A DNA stretch of 48,656 nt from an uncultured Desulfovibrio sp. (GCA_944327295.1 CALVHF010000002.1:1-48656); one strand, 5' to 3'. Shown: positions 1-8,560, counted from the first letter of the stretch. Notes: generated from the sequence alone by a model not told the origin. A program made the numbers and translations.

Positions 1-11
1 CAGAAACAGGC

Positions 12-92
12 GGAACGGCGCCTGCTTACCCCACTCTTACGAATGGGGCATGCGCAGGCGAGTTAGGCTCGGTCAACGCCAGCCTTTGTTCC
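12..92. ncRNA. Unidentified structured RNA candidate (three-way junction)
   Basis: Nested complementary segments suggest a branched fold. GGAAC (12-16) pairs with GTTCC (88-92), and GGCG (17-20) with CGCC (77-80). CCTGC (21-25) pairs with GCAGG (54-58), ACCCCA (28-33) with TGGGG (44-48), and CGAG (59-62) with CTCG (68-71). I see no coding frame and no match to tRNA, 5S, SRP or the riboswitch cores I know. It could be the 3' end of a longer RNA starting before the window, or a leader or trailer. Strand is undetermined. Confidence 0.3.
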
Positions 93-449
93 AAGTTTCA
101 CGTTGGTGTATCTTGTGTCTAATTTTAAAATTATGTCATGATATCTAGACAATGAAATGTAGTAATTTCAACTAGATGTAAGTAGACGAATTTATCAATT
201 TAGACACTAGCTTTCGCAACAAAAGAAGAGTATTTTGATACTATTAGTGTAAAAAGAGACTCTTTCAGAGAATTGCCCGACATGCTGTACAAAAGTTGTT
301 TTCACAAGCTGCCTTTGTTCCCTTCATGTTCTGATTTTTATTTGTGAAACCCTTGTGTCTTGGTCTTTCTTCACGTATTATGGCTCCGTCAAATTTTCAC
401 AAGTAAAATTTCGCGTCTTCGCATCCCTACTATCCCAAAGCTGGTACTT
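93..449. other. AT-rich intergenic region upstream of rex
   Basis: No gene is seen here. Positions 110-310 are much richer in A+T than the coding DNA of the window and contain a TGTCTA/TAGACA inverted repeat (about 116-150). The region probably holds the rex promoter. I could not identify a convincing palindromic Rex operator: TTGTTTTCACAA near 295-306 has only partial dyad symmetry and the wrong half-site spacing. Confidence 0.4.
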
Positions 450-1100
450 ATGGACACTCCTCCAAAAACTTCACGCATTCCCAGAGCGACAATTCAGCGT
501 CTAGCGACCTATATTCAGGTGCTGGAAAATCTGGCGCGTGACGGGACTGAAATCATATCCTCCACGCCCCTGGCAGAAGCCTGTGGCGTCAATGGTTCAC
601 AAATCCGCAAGGATCTCGCCTATTTTGGCGAATTCGGCATCCGCGGCGTCGGATACAATGTCACCTCCCTCATCGCTGCCATTACCTCTGCCCTTGATGT
701 CAACCGTGAATGGCGCATGGCTCTCATTGGTGTCGGCAATCTCGGCAAGGCTCTTCTGAATCACTCGGACTTCAGGGAACGCGGATTCAATATCGTCTCC
801 ATCTTCGACTGCGACCCCTTCAAAATCGGTGAAGTCGTTCACGGGCTTGAAGTGCACTGCACCAAGGACATGCCGACCATAGTTGCCGAAAACAACATTG
901 AAATCGGCATCATCACGACACCTCCGGAACGCGCCCAGCGTGCGGCCACGCATCTGATGAATGCAGGCATCACCTCCATTCTCAACTTTGCCTCGGCACG
1001 CATCAAGGTCCCGGAACATGTCAACGTGGAATATGTTGACTTCTTTCATCATCTCTACTCCCTGGCCTTCAATCAGAACCGGTTTTTCGCCAAGCAGTAG
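450..1100 (+). CDS. rex: Redox-sensing transcriptional repressor Rex
   Basis: Rex is a homodimeric repressor that senses the NADH/NAD+ ratio and controls fermentative and respiratory genes in anaerobes. The 216-residue protein has the expected architecture. An N-terminal winged-helix domain includes the conserved NGSQIRKDLAYFGEFG stretch (about residues 48-63), and a Rossmann domain carries GVGNLG (94-99). Length is typical. The open frame continues 30 codons upstream, but family alignment supports starting at MDTPPKTSRIPRATIQRL. The ribosome-binding site there is weak. A hairpin terminator separates it from cobS, so it is probably transcribed alone or mostly alone. The AT-rich region upstream would carry its promoter. 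Confidence 0.93.
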   Translation: MDTPPKTSRIPRATIQRLATYIQVLENLARDGTEIISSTPLAEACGVNGSQIRKDLAYFGEFGIRGVGYNVTSLIAAITSALDVNREWRMALIGVGNLGKALLNHSDFRERGFNIVSIFDCDPFKIGEVVHGLEVHCTKDMPTIVAENNIEIGIITTPPERAQRAATHLMNAGITSILNFASARIKVPEHVNVEYVDFFHHLYSLAFNQNRFFAKQ

Positions 1101-1127
1101 CCTCATCGGCACGCATTGTTCCTTCAG

Positions 1128-1162
1128 GGCCCCTGACCTTTACACAAAAGGCAGGGGCCTTT
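1128..1162 (+). terminator. Intrinsic terminator after rex
   Basis: GGCCCCTG (1128-1135) pairs with CAGGGGCC (1152-1159), with an inner CCTTT/AAAGG extension, followed by a short T tract. It lies 27 bp after the rex stop and ends just before the cobS ribosome-binding site. Confidence 0.65.
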
Positions 1163-1181
1163 GATATCAAGAGAGCCCTTC

Positions 1182-1949
1182 ATGCGTTTTGTGCACCATT
1201 TTCTGGATGCCCTGAGCTTCTTTACTTGTCTTGTCCCCGCCCGCATGGTCAAAGGCTCCACCCTTGCCCAGTGCGCCCCCTTCATCTTTCCCTGCGGCCT
1301 TGTCCTTGGCTGTGCAGCCAGTCTCTGTGCAGCCCTTGTCCTCCGCCTTCTCGAAGGGCACAGCCTGCCCTTTCCCCTTCCCGTCCTTGTGGCTGCACTT
1401 GTCTGGCTCGTGGTCGAAATTCTTCTTTCCAGGGGCCTGCACTGGGATGCCGTGGCAGACATGGCCGATGCCCTGGGCAGCTACAGGGAGGGTGCAGCCT
1501 TCAGGGCTGTTCTCAAGGACAGTCGGCTTGGCACCTTTGGAGCCCTGGCTCTGACAGTGATCTTTGCCGCGCAGCTTCTGGGGCTGGCTGGCCATCTGGC
1601 GCAAGGACAGTGGCTTGCAATCATCCTGGCACCGGCCTGGGGCAAGAACACTGCCTTCTGGCTGCTCTGCCTGGCCGAGCCCTACGACAGACAGTCCCTG
1701 GGCGGCAAATTTGCCGAAGCCGGCACAAGGAAAAACATGGCTCTCAGTCTTGTTTGTGCCCTCTGTTCACTCCTGGCCCTTGCCTGCAGCGGTGTCTCCC
1801 CGGCAGGCCTTGCTCTGCTCTGCCTTGTCCAGGCTCTGCTGACAGGCAAATTTGTTTTCTGGAGCCGCCATTACGGCGGCTATTCCGGAGACTTCATTGG
1901 CGCTCTCATGGAAACAGGCCAGTGTCTCTGCCTTGTCTGTACCCTGTGA
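1182..1949 (+). CDS. cobS: Adenosylcobinamide-GDP ribazoletransferase (cobalamin synthase) CobS
   Basis: CobS joins adenosylcobinamide-GDP to alpha-ribazole (or its phosphate) in the membrane at the end of cobalamin nucleotide-loop assembly. The 255-residue product is a polytopic membrane protein with several leucine/alanine-rich segments. It carries the family's acidic membrane-proximal motif as GLHWDAVADMADALG (about residues 85-99) and the SRLGTFG-type stretch after it. An AAGAGAG ribosome-binding site lies about 6-7 nt before the ATG at 1182. The only other cobalamin gene seen is cobB at 6400, on the same strand but not adjacent. A bidirectional terminator closes the gene. Confidence 0.9.
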   Translation: MRFVHHFLDALSFFTCLVPARMVKGSTLAQCAPFIFPCGLVLGCAASLCAALVLRLLEGHSLPFPLPVLVAALVWLVVEILLSRGLHWDAVADMADALGSYREGAAFRAVLKDSRLGTFGALALTVIFAAQLLGLAGHLAQGQWLAIILAPAWGKNTAFWLLCLAEPYDRQSLGGKFAEAGTRKNMALSLVCALCSLLALACSGVSPAGLALLCLVQALLTGKFVFWSRHYGGYSGDFIGALMETGQCLCLVCTL

Positions 1950-1980
1950 GCACACGCTCCACCTTCCCTGATACACAATG

Positions 1981-2024
1981 AAAAAGCTCCCGCCATTCCT
2001 CACGGAAGATGGGAGCTTTTTCTT
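1981..2024 (+). terminator. Bidirectional intrinsic terminator between cobS and holB
   Basis: AAAAAGCTCCC (1981-1991) and GGGAGCTTTTT (2011-2021) form a perfect 11-bp stem with a T tract on the cobS side and a matching A tract on the other. It can therefore terminate the convergent cobS and holB transcripts. Confidence 0.85.
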
Positions 2025-2050
2025 GTCTCAACTGTTTGCAAAAGGCCCTT

Positions 2051-2962
2051 TCAGACCTGTCTGCCCGATGCTTCGGCGATCAGCAGATACAGCCTGGTCA
2101 TGAGAGCATCTATGACCCTGCCCGGCGTTATCTGCCCGGCTATCTTGCCCTGGGCGTCATTGAGCCAGCGGGAAACATTGGTCAGATGCAGGGGAGAGAG
2201 CCGGACGAGCAGGCTGTCCACCCCGTCCTGTCCGGGATGGCCGGCCATGACCCGCATCAGGGACTTTTGCAGAATACTGATGACGGTCTGGGCCTGGGCT
2301 GCATCAAAGCTCTTCTGCGAAGTACGCCCCATCAGGCGCTTTCCAGAGCGCAAAAACTCCTGCACGTCACTGGCAAGATCCTTGCGGACCGAGCTCTCCT
2401 CTTCTACCTCGGGATCCGGCCAGGGAAGAATGAGACAGTGCGAGCGGGACACCAGCGTGGGCAAGAGCTGCTCTCTCTGCGCTGCCAGCAGCACAAAGAC
2501 GGTTGTCTGCGAAGGTTCTTCCAGAGCCTTGAGCAGGGCATTGGCCGACTCGCTGCGGTTGCGCTCCAGCCCCATGAGCAGAACGACACGCATGCCTGCG
2601 CCGTGGGGCGGATCCTTGAGCAATCCCTTAAGTTCGCGGACATTCCTGATGGACAGTGCTCGTACGGGACCTGGCTCCTCATCGTCCTGTTTATTGGAGA
2701 TCCTGCCGTCATAGGCAGGCACATCCAGGTATTCCTGCCGGGCTATCTGGCTGCAAATCTCGCAGTTCAGGCAGGGCCTGCCCAGTTCCCTGGCACTGGG
2801 GCAGTTGCAGCGGCAGGCCCAGTAGCGTGCGGCAGCCAGCCGCTGGTTTTCGCTGCCGCCGTCCAGAAGAAGAACCTGTGGCGGCATGCTGCCCAGCATA
2901 TCCAGTCTGGATTTCAGCCCCGCAAAGGCAGGCGTGTCCAGTTCGGGGAAGAGCGGCTCCAT
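2051..2962 (-). CDS. holB: DNA polymerase III subunit delta prime
   Basis: Delta prime is part of the clamp loader that opens the beta clamp during replication. The 303-residue protein shows a degenerate nucleotide-binding loop (DGGSENQR, 35-42), as expected for the non-hydrolysing delta prime subunit. A zinc-binding cysteine cluster follows (C50, C54, C64, C67, C70 region). Then come the RNVRELK and ANALLKALEEP segments characteristic of AAA+ clamp-loader proteins, and an SRSH arginine-finger-like motif. It starts 10 bp downstream of the purA stop, so it is translated from the purA transcript. The C-terminal collar domain is poorly conserved, as is usual. Confidence 0.9.
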   Translation of the reverse strand: MEPLFPELDTPAFAGLKSRLDMLGSMPPQVLLLDGGSENQRLAAARYWACRCNCPSARELGRPCLNCEICSQIARQEYLDVPAYDGRISNKQDDEEPGPVRALSIRNVRELKGLLKDPPHGAGMRVVLLMGLERNRSESANALLKALEEPSQTTVFVLLAAQREQLLPTLVSRSHCLILPWPDPEVEEESSVRKDLASDVQEFLRSGKRLMGRTSQKSFDAAQAQTVISILQKSLMRVMAGHPGQDGVDSLLVRLSPLHLTNVSRWLNDAQGKIAGQITPGRVIDALMTRLYLLIAEASGRQV

Positions 2963-2972
2963 ACCCGTTCCA

Positions 2973-4250
2973 TCAGCAGAGAATGGTCTGATCGCGATCC
3001 GGGCCTACGGAAACGTAGGTAATGCGCACCTGGGTCAGGGCTTCCAAACGCTGGATGTACTTCTGCACATTGTAGGGCAGAGCCTCGAAATGCTTGCAGG
3101 AGGAAATGTCTTCGGTGAAGCCGGGCAGTTCCTCGTACACAGGCGTCACTTCGGCCAGGGCATTTTCGCCCTGCGGCGGATATTCTATGCGGTGGCCCTT
3201 GTACATGTAGTCCACGCAAATCTTCAGCACCGGGAGGTTGCGCAGCACGTCGATCTTGGTCAGGGCAATCTGGGTGAGACCGCACAGGCGAGCGGATTCG
3301 CGCAGCACCACGGCATCCAGCCAGCCACAGCGGCGCGGACGGCCAGTTGTGGCACCAAATTCATGGCCCTGCTCGCGCAGGAAGTCGCCCGTGGCGTCAT
3401 CAAGCTCGGTGGGGAAGGGACCGGCACCCACGCGTGTCGTGTAGGCCTTGGCAATGCCAATGACCTGCTGCAGGTTGTTGGGACCAATGCCCGAGCCCGT
3501 GGAAGCACAGCCGGAAATGGTATTCGAGGAGGTCACAAAGGGATAGGTGCCGTGATCCACGTCCAGATGCACACCCTGGGCGCCTTCCCAGAGGATGTTC
3601 TTGCCCATGCGCACGGATTCCTGGATTACGCCGGACACGTCGGTGAGATAGGGAGTGATTTGGGGCGCAATGGCCAGCACCTGTTCGCAGATTGCTTCGG
3701 CATCCAGAGGCTCGGCCTTGTACAGGGTCTGCAGCAGGACATTCTTCTCGACCAGGGCAGCACAAATCTTGGTGCGCACAAGGTCGGGATTGGTCAAATC
3801 GCTGGCGCGCAGGCCGATGCGGGCAACCTTGTCCTCGTAGCAGGGACCAATGCCGCGGCCCGTGGTGCCGATCTTGCCGCCGGCCTTGTAGGCTTCGCGG
3901 GCTTTGTCCAGAGCCACATGATAGGGCAGGATGAGATGTGTCTTATGGCTGATACCGAGACGCCTCGGGGCAACATCAATACCATTTTCCTTGAGTCCCT
4001 CTATTTCCTGCAGAAAGACAAAGGGATCCAGGACAACACCGTTTCCGATCAGGCACATCTTACCAGGATGCAGAATTCCCGAGGGAATTGTGTGCAGGAT
4101 GGTGAGATTGCCGTTGACAGCAATGGTGTGGCCCGCATTATTGCCGCCCTGGAAGCGGACAACCACGTCGCTTGTGGCACTCAGCATATCGACAATCTTG
4201 CCTTTGCCTTCGTCCCCCCACTGGGCACCAATGATTACAGTATTTGCCAT
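2973..4250 (-). CDS. purA: Adenylosuccinate synthetase
   Basis: PurA makes adenylosuccinate from IMP, aspartate and GTP, the first committed step to AMP. The 425-residue protein is full length and begins with the signature QWGDEGKGK (11-18 region, phosphate-binding loop). It also has NNAGHT (IMP site), TTGRGIGP, the [16 protein letters not shown] segment seen here as [12 protein letters not shown], and TGRPRRCGW. The AAGGTGG ribosome-binding site gives a clear start. It is followed by holB with a 10-bp gap. A small unknown gene lies 90 bp upstream on the same strand. Confidence 0.97.
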   Translation of the reverse strand: MANTVIIGAQWGDEGKGKIVDMLSATSDVVVRFQGGNNAGHTIAVNGNLTILHTIPSGILHPGKMCLIGNGVVLDPFVFLQEIEGLKENGIDVAPRRLGISHKTHLILPYHVALDKAREAYKAGGKIGTTGRGIGPCYEDKVARIGLRASDLTNPDLVRTKICAALVEKNVLLQTLYKAEPLDAEAICEQVLAIAPQITPYLTDVSGVIQESVRMGKNILWEGAQGVHLDVDHGTYPFVTSSNTISGCASTGSGIGPNNLQQVIGIAKAYTTRVGAGPFPTELDDATGDFLREQGHEFGATTGRPRRCGWLDAVVLRESARLCGLTQIALTKIDVLRNLPVLKICVDYMYKGHRIEYPPQGENALAEVTPVYEELPGFTEDISSCKHFEALPYNVQKYIQRLEALTQVRITYVSVGPDRDQTILC

Positions 4251-4340
4251 AATTCCACCTTAGATAAACAAAAATTGCCAGTCCTGATGTCCTGGATATA
4301 TGCAATGTCTGCCAGACAGACGATACCTGGCGCACAAGAG

Positions 4341-4736
4341 TTATTTGTCGCGCTCCTCATCGGCAAGCGGCTCGAAGGGCAAGACAGGGCATGGAGCCTT
4401 GCGTTCGGGTTCGGCATGTTTCTGCCAAGCAGGCTTTCTGCTGTCGTACATGCTGCCCCTGCGCTCCTGTTCCATGCGGACCTGCAGGCTCCAGTGGTAA
4501 TTAAAGAGCTGGTTCTTCATGTGCTTTGCCTGAATAAGGCAGAAGACCAAGGCTGCACGCTCCCACTCCTGGGTGGGTTCAAACTGGTACACCCTCTGAG
4601 CATACTTGTTCCACAAATACATCAAGGATGCTTCGTCCAGGCCGTCCAGCTGTTCAGCCATTTTTAACAGTAATTTTTCCATGAGCCGTCTGCATCCTCT
4701 GAGGAAAGGGTCTGTGTCCGTCACGACACAAACCAT
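4341..4736 (-). CDS. Hypothetical protein upstream of purA
   Basis: This is an unrecognised 131-residue protein. The start at 4736 is chosen because AAGGAGCGC lies directly before the ATG; a later ATG at 4682 has a weaker site. The sequence is largely alpha-helical in character, with an aromatic-rich central part (LMYLWNKYAQRVYQFEP) and a charged, proline-containing C-terminus ending EPLADEERDK. There is no signal peptide or membrane segment. It lies 90 bp upstream of purA on the same strand and is probably cotranscribed with purA-holB. Function is unknown. Confidence 0.7.
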   Translation of the reverse strand: MVCVVTDTDPFLRGCRRLMEKLLLKMAEQLDGLDEASLMYLWNKYAQRVYQFEPTQEWERAALVFCLIQAKHMKNQLFNYHWSLQVRMEQERRGSMYDSRKPAWQKHAEPERKAPCPVLPFEPLADEERDK

Positions 4737-5104
4737 GCGCTCCTTAAAGAGAATGCTTTCTCCTTGCATCATTTGTTGACAGAAGGCCTAGTCTGCAGGG
4801 AATCCGGGCGCAGTGCCCTTGTCCGGAAAGCACAGGGGCATGCCCTGTGCACAGTGTCCTTTCCGGGACAGAATCCCTGTTCCCTGATGTTTCGAAAACT
4901 GCAGACTGTACACGGCAAGCCGCGCATGCGCACCTGTGCCTTTCCAAAATACGTTCATTTGCACCTGCTGACAAGTCCGAAAAATTCAATACCTCATTGC
5001 ATTTTGCTGCCATTCCCTGTCTCCTGGACCGTTTTCAGAAAAGACTGGCAGAACTGGGGCGTGTATGGTAGCAACAAGGCCGTAACATTCGCCAGGGAGG
5101 CACT
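4737..5104. promoter_or_regulatory. Divergent intergenic region with a long hairpin
   Basis: This region separates the purA-side operon (-) from the AICAR transformylase gene (+) and must hold both promoters. It contains a nested inverted repeat. GTCCGGAAAG (4821-4830) pairs with CTTTCCGGGAC (4859-4869) with one bulge, and inside it CACAGGG (4831-4837) pairs with CCCTGTG (4843-4849). No T tract follows, so it is not a simple terminator. It could be an operator dyad or a leader RNA structure for purine control. I recognise no known purine riboswitch in it. Confidence 0.4.
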
Positions 5105-6382
5105 ATGTCCGATCTCAAATCCATGTACAAAACCATTGTCAAGGAAACCTATCCCGACACTCTGACCATCACGCTTGGCGATCAGACTCTTGTCTACCAT
5201 AAGCGTCAGTGGGACATCGGCGGAGAAATGAAGGGACTCAGGTACGGGGAGAATCCCGATCAACCCGCAGCCCTGTATCAGCTGGCCGAAGGCAGGCTCA
5301 CGCTGGGCGGCATCAGCTGGCGCGGCCCCGAACACAGCCTGGTCTCCGCCCTGACCGAAAAGCAGATGATTCAGGCTGGCAAGCATCCCGGCAAGACCAA
5401 CCTGACCGACGTGGACAACGGCGCCAACATCCTGCAGTACCTCACGGACAAGGCCGCGGCGCTCATCATCAAGCACAACAATCCCTGCGGTGCCGCTTGG
5501 TCCGATGACGGTGTGGGCAAGGCCCTGGAAAAGGCTTTCTGGTGCGACCGCATTGCCGCCTTCGGCGGTGCCGTTGTTGTCAACCGCCCCTTCTCCAAGG
5601 AAGCCGCCGAACTCGTGGCTGCCAACTACTTTGAAGTCGTAGCAGCTCCAGCCTTTGAGGAAGGCACCGTGGAAATTCTGAAGGGCCGCAAGAATCTGCG
5701 CATCATGGAACTGCCCGGTCTGGCCTGCCTCGAGGAGCTGACCAAATCCGCCTTCCTGGATATCAAGTGTCTGGCCGACGGCGGTCTGGTGGTGCAGAAA
5801 TCCTTCCAGAACCGCATCCTTGCCAATACGGACTTTATCCCCGCCCAGGCCACGGACAAGAACGGAACCACCTACATTGCCCGCAGCCCTTCCAAGCAGG
5901 AACTGGACGATCTGCGCTTTGCCTGGGCCGTGGAAGCGGGCGTGACCTCCAACTCCGTGATCTTTGCCCGTGACGGCGCCACAACAGCCATAGGCACTGG
6001 CGAACAGGATCGCGTGGGCTGTGTGGAACTGGCCATCTACAAGGCCTACCACAAGCATGAAGACGTGCTCTCCTACACCAAGCACGGCCTGACCCTGTAC
6101 GAACTCAAGGAAAAGGCCAAGACTGACGCGGGCATGGCTGCCAGGCTGCAGGAAATCGAGGCCCAGGCCAGGGAGGAACACGGCGGCCTCACAGGTTCAG
6201 TCCTCATTTCCGACGGCTTCTTCCCCTTCCGCGACGGCGTGGATGTGGCCATGGCCGAAGGCATCACGGCCATTGGACAGCCCGGCGGCTCCCTGCGTGA
6301 TTGGGAAGTCATCAAGGCCGTGAACGAACACAGTCCCCAGGTTGCCATGGTGTTCACGGGACAGCGTTCCTTTAAGCACTAG
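5105..6382 (+). CDS. Stand-alone AICAR formyltransferase (PurH C-terminal domain only)
   Basis: This protein should transfer a formyl group from 10-formyltetrahydrofolate to AICAR, the penultimate step to IMP. The 425 residues cover only the AICARFT domain: LRYGENPDQPAA near residue 45, the catalytic KHNNPCG near 123-129, and the RIAAFGGAVV region after it. The N-terminal MGS-fold IMP cyclohydrolase domain of bifunctional PurH (normally about 200 residues) is absent. The protein starts cleanly at an ATG preceded by AGGGAGG, so this is not a truncation. IMP cyclohydrolase must be encoded elsewhere. cobB begins 17 bp downstream and is probably cotranscribed. Confidence 0.9.
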   Translation: MSDLKSMYKTIVKETYPDTLTITLGDQTLVYHKRQWDIGGEMKGLRYGENPDQPAALYQLAEGRLTLGGISWRGPEHSLVSALTEKQMIQAGKHPGKTNLTDVDNGANILQYLTDKAAALIIKHNNPCGAAWSDDGVGKALEKAFWCDRIAAFGGAVVVNRPFSKEAAELVAANYFEVVAAPAFEEGTVEILKGRKNLRIMELPGLACLEELTKSAFLDIKCLADGGLVVQKSFQNRILANTDFIPAQATDKNGTTYIARSPSKQELDDLRFAWAVEAGVTSNSVIFARDGATTAIGTGEQDRVGCVELAIYKAYHKHEDVLSYTKHGLTLYELKEKAKTDAGMAARLQEIEAQAREEHGGLTGSVLISDGFFPFRDGVDVAMAEGITAIGQPGGSLRDWEVIKAVNEHSPQVAMVFTGQRSFKH

Positions 6383-6399
6383 GCCCGGAAACACAAGCA

Positions 6400-7893
6400 A
6401 TGCATTCCGGTTTCTCTCCAGAGTCCTTTCCGGATTCTTCTGCTGACAATCCTTCGGGGCAGAGCCTTGTCCTGCCCCGTCTTGTCGTCTCCTCCATTTC
6501 CGGCGGAGGCGGCAAGACCCTGCTTAGCCTGGGGCTGGCTAGGGCCCTTGCACAGAATGGTCATGCCGTCCTGCCCTTCAAGAAGGGGCCGGACTACATT
6601 GATGCTGCCTGGCTTGCCGCTGCGGCGGGACGCCCGGCCACCAATCTCGATCCCTTCTTCCTGAACGGGGACAGGCTGCGTGCACAAATGGGCCATGCCG
6701 CCTGCACCCTGCTTGCAGACAGTGAACGTCCCCGGGCCTTGGCTGTCATTGAGGGCAACAGGGGACTCTTTGACGGTCTGGATTTGGACGGTTCCTGCTC
6801 GACCTCGGCACTGGCCAGGGAACTCAGAGTACCCGTGGTCCTGACCATCAATGTCACCAAGATGACCCGCACCGTGGCCGCCCTGCTCCAGGGACTGGAA
6901 CATTTTGAACAGGGCGTGCACTTTGCAGGGGTTGTACTCAACCGCACCGGCTCGGCACGACATGCCTCCTATGTGCGTCAGTCCATAGAGCGCTACACGG
7001 ATTTCACGGTTCTGGGCGAGCTGCCACGACTCAAGACCAATCTTCTTCCGGAACGCCACATGGGCCTGGCTTCCCTCCGAGGCGACGAGCTCGCGGATTC
7101 TGCCCGCAGTGCCCTGGAAGAACTGGCTTCCTTCATCAGGGACCATGTGGATCTGGAACGCATTGTCCGTGCGGCCAAGGCCGCGCCTGCCCTCAGCTGC
7201 GGTCCCTTCTGGCAGCCCCCAAAGCGCAGCCCCGAATACAGGCCATGCATAGGCTATGTGCGCGATGCCTGCCTCTGGTTCTACTACAGGGAAAATCTGG
7301 AAGCCCTGGAACGGGCCGGGGGCCGTCTGGTCCGCCTCTCCCTTTCCGATCCTGCCTGGCCCTGGGAAGGGGAAAACGGCCTGGACGCCCTCTACCTTGG
7401 CGGTGGCTTTCCGGAAGACTTTCTGGACCTGCTTGATGACAATCCCCGCCTGCAGGAAATTGCCCACTTCTCGGCTCAAGGCTTCCCCGTCTATGCCGAG
7501 TGCGGCGGACTGATGCTCCTCTCCCGCTCCGTGCGCAGAGCGCAGCGCTGCACAAGAATGGCCGGCGTCCTGCCCCTGGATATCGAATTCTGTCCGAGAC
7601 CGCAGGGTCTCGGCTATGTGCGCGGCACAATTGCGCATCCCAATCCCTTCTATGCACAAGGGACCACCCTGATCGGCCATGAATTCCACTATTCCCGCGT
7701 GCTCAATGCTTCTGTCGGCGAAGCCGCCGTGCTCAAGCTTGAACGCGGGATGGGCCTTGGGGAGGGGCGGGATGGTCTGGTTGCGGGCAATACTTGGGGT
7801 TCCTACACCCACATCTTTGCTCCGGCAGCCCCGGGCTGGGCAGAAGGACTGTGCCGCCTGGCCACGGAATGGCACACAAGGCATACGGCCTGA
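6400..7893 (+). CDS. cobB: Cobyrinic acid a,c-diamide synthase
   Basis: This enzyme uses ATP and glutamine to amidate the a and c carboxylates of cobyrinic acid (CbiA/CobB family). The 497-residue protein has an N-terminal P-loop domain with SGGGGKT (34-40) and the KKGPDYID segment. The C-terminal class I glutamine amidotransferase-like domain carries the nucleophile in YAECGG (Cys about 368) and the histidine in GHEFHYS (about 427). It follows the AICAR transformylase gene by 17 bp with only a weak ribosome-binding site. The transcript ends at a 13-bp-stem terminator, directly after which a group IIC intron remnant begins. cobS lies 4.5 kb upstream. Confidence 0.93.
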   Translation: MHSGFSPESFPDSSADNPSGQSLVLPRLVVSSISGGGGKTLLSLGLARALAQNGHAVLPFKKGPDYIDAAWLAAAAGRPATNLDPFFLNGDRLRAQMGHAACTLLADSERPRALAVIEGNRGLFDGLDLDGSCSTSALARELRVPVVLTINVTKMTRTVAALLQGLEHFEQGVHFAGVVLNRTGSARHASYVRQSIERYTDFTVLGELPRLKTNLLPERHMGLASLRGDELADSARSALEELASFIRDHVDLERIVRAAKAAPALSCGPFWQPPKRSPEYRPCIGYVRDACLWFYYRENLEALERAGGRLVRLSLSDPAWPWEGENGLDALYLGGGFPEDFLDLLDDNPRLQEIAHFSAQGFPVYAECGGLMLLSRSVRRAQRCTRMAGVLPLDIEFCPRPQGLGYVRGTIAHPNPFYAQGTTLIGHEFHYSRVLNASVGEAAVLKLERGMGLGEGRDGLVAGNTWGSYTHIFAPAAPGWAEGLCRLATEWHTRHTA

Positions 7894-7927
7894 CCAGAGC
7901 CAATCTCCTCAGGAAAACTCCATGTAC

Positions 7928-7973
7928 AAAGACGCCGCTCAAGGGGTGCGAAGCCCTGGAGCGGCGTCTTTTT
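7928..7973 (+). terminator. Strong intrinsic terminator after cobB, target of a group IIC intron
   Basis: AAAGACGCCGCTC (7928-7940) and GAGCGGCGTCTTT (7959-7971) form a perfect 13-bp stem followed by T residues to 7973. The predicted intron 5' end (GTACG) starts at 7974, right after the T tract. Confidence 0.9.
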
Positions 7974-8560
7974 GTACGCATGGCATGTACATTTTCTAAC
8001 GGGTGAAAGTCCCCAGACCGGGTGGATAGACCAAGGTCACAGCTGAACGCAAGGTGGCATCATGAGGTGCCAGCTGGAGGAAGCGGGAGGCAAACTTCGT
8101 AGCGCTGACGAACAGGAATCGTATCAGGCCAGACGTTTGGGCGAGCCTGCAAGAGAAGGCGGCCCCCCAAGTTGTCACGTAAGGACGCTCTGGTAAATAC
8201 GGCGGCGCTGAAGGAAAGAGGAGGTACTTGCCCATGGAGGTCTGACGGGCGGCGGACACAATCCATTATAGAAAAAACGAACCGTCAGAAGTCAAATGCC
8301 CCCATAGTAGTCCGCGAGTTGGGACGAAGGGGGAAAACATTGGAGTGCGAAATTCAGAGTACAACTGAATCAGGCGCTGAGCACCGCAGAAAACACAGGA
8401 TACCTGCCACCACGCAAGGGCCCGACGTATATGGAGCACCTACTGGAGGAGGAGCGGAGCCCGAGGCATAGAGCAAAGGAAAGGAGCGCGAGGAACGAAT
8501 GGTTGCACTGGAAGCAATACGGCTCTTCGGGAGTATTTGTGGGTAAGGTCTCCAATCCCC
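7974..8560 (+). mobile_element. Truncated group IIC intron (5' part, 3' end missing)
   Basis: The DNA after the cobB terminator matches the landmarks of the group IIC intron ribozyme, compared from memory with the Oceanobacillus iheyensis intron. GTACG stands at the 5' end, one base off the usual GTGYG. GGGTGAAAGTCCC ends exactly 40 nt after it, as in O. iheyensis. Next come GCTGAACGCAAGGT, GAGGAAGC, GGCAAAC, CTGACGAACAGGAA, GGAGGTCTG, GTCAGAAGTCA and ATAGTAGTC, in the right order through domains I-III. A broken reverse-transcriptase reading frame follows. I find no domain V or intron 3' end, so the element is 3'-truncated and cannot splice. Confidence 0.8.
8341..8560 (+). pseudogene. Remnant of a group II intron reverse transcriptase/maturase
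   Basis: An open frame from about 8317 reads into PPRKGPTYMEHLLEEE and continues to a TGA at 8596. In a second frame (from about 8480) KGARGTNG followed by ALREYLWVR resembles the NKGAxGxDG...L..YL start of the reverse transcriptase domain. The change of frame and the early stop indicate decay. No RT catalytic YADD block follows. Assignment depends on the intron RNA context; the protein similarity alone is weak. Confidence 0.45.

Noticed and set aside
155..190. Possible Cas12a-type CRISPR repeat (TAATTTCAACTAGATGTAAG)
   Set aside because: Single copy, lacks the self-complementary TCTAC/GTAGA stem, and no spacers or cas genes are nearby.
290..350. Rex operator upstream of rex
   Set aside because: TTGTTTTCACAA and TTGTGAAACCCTTGTG only partly match the TTGTGAAnnnnTTCACAA consensus and have wrong spacing.
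2886..4667. 593-codon plus-strand open frame opposite purA
   Set aside because: It is the antisense shadow of purA and its neighbours; it has no family motifs or ribosome-binding site, and purA on the other strand is unmistakable.
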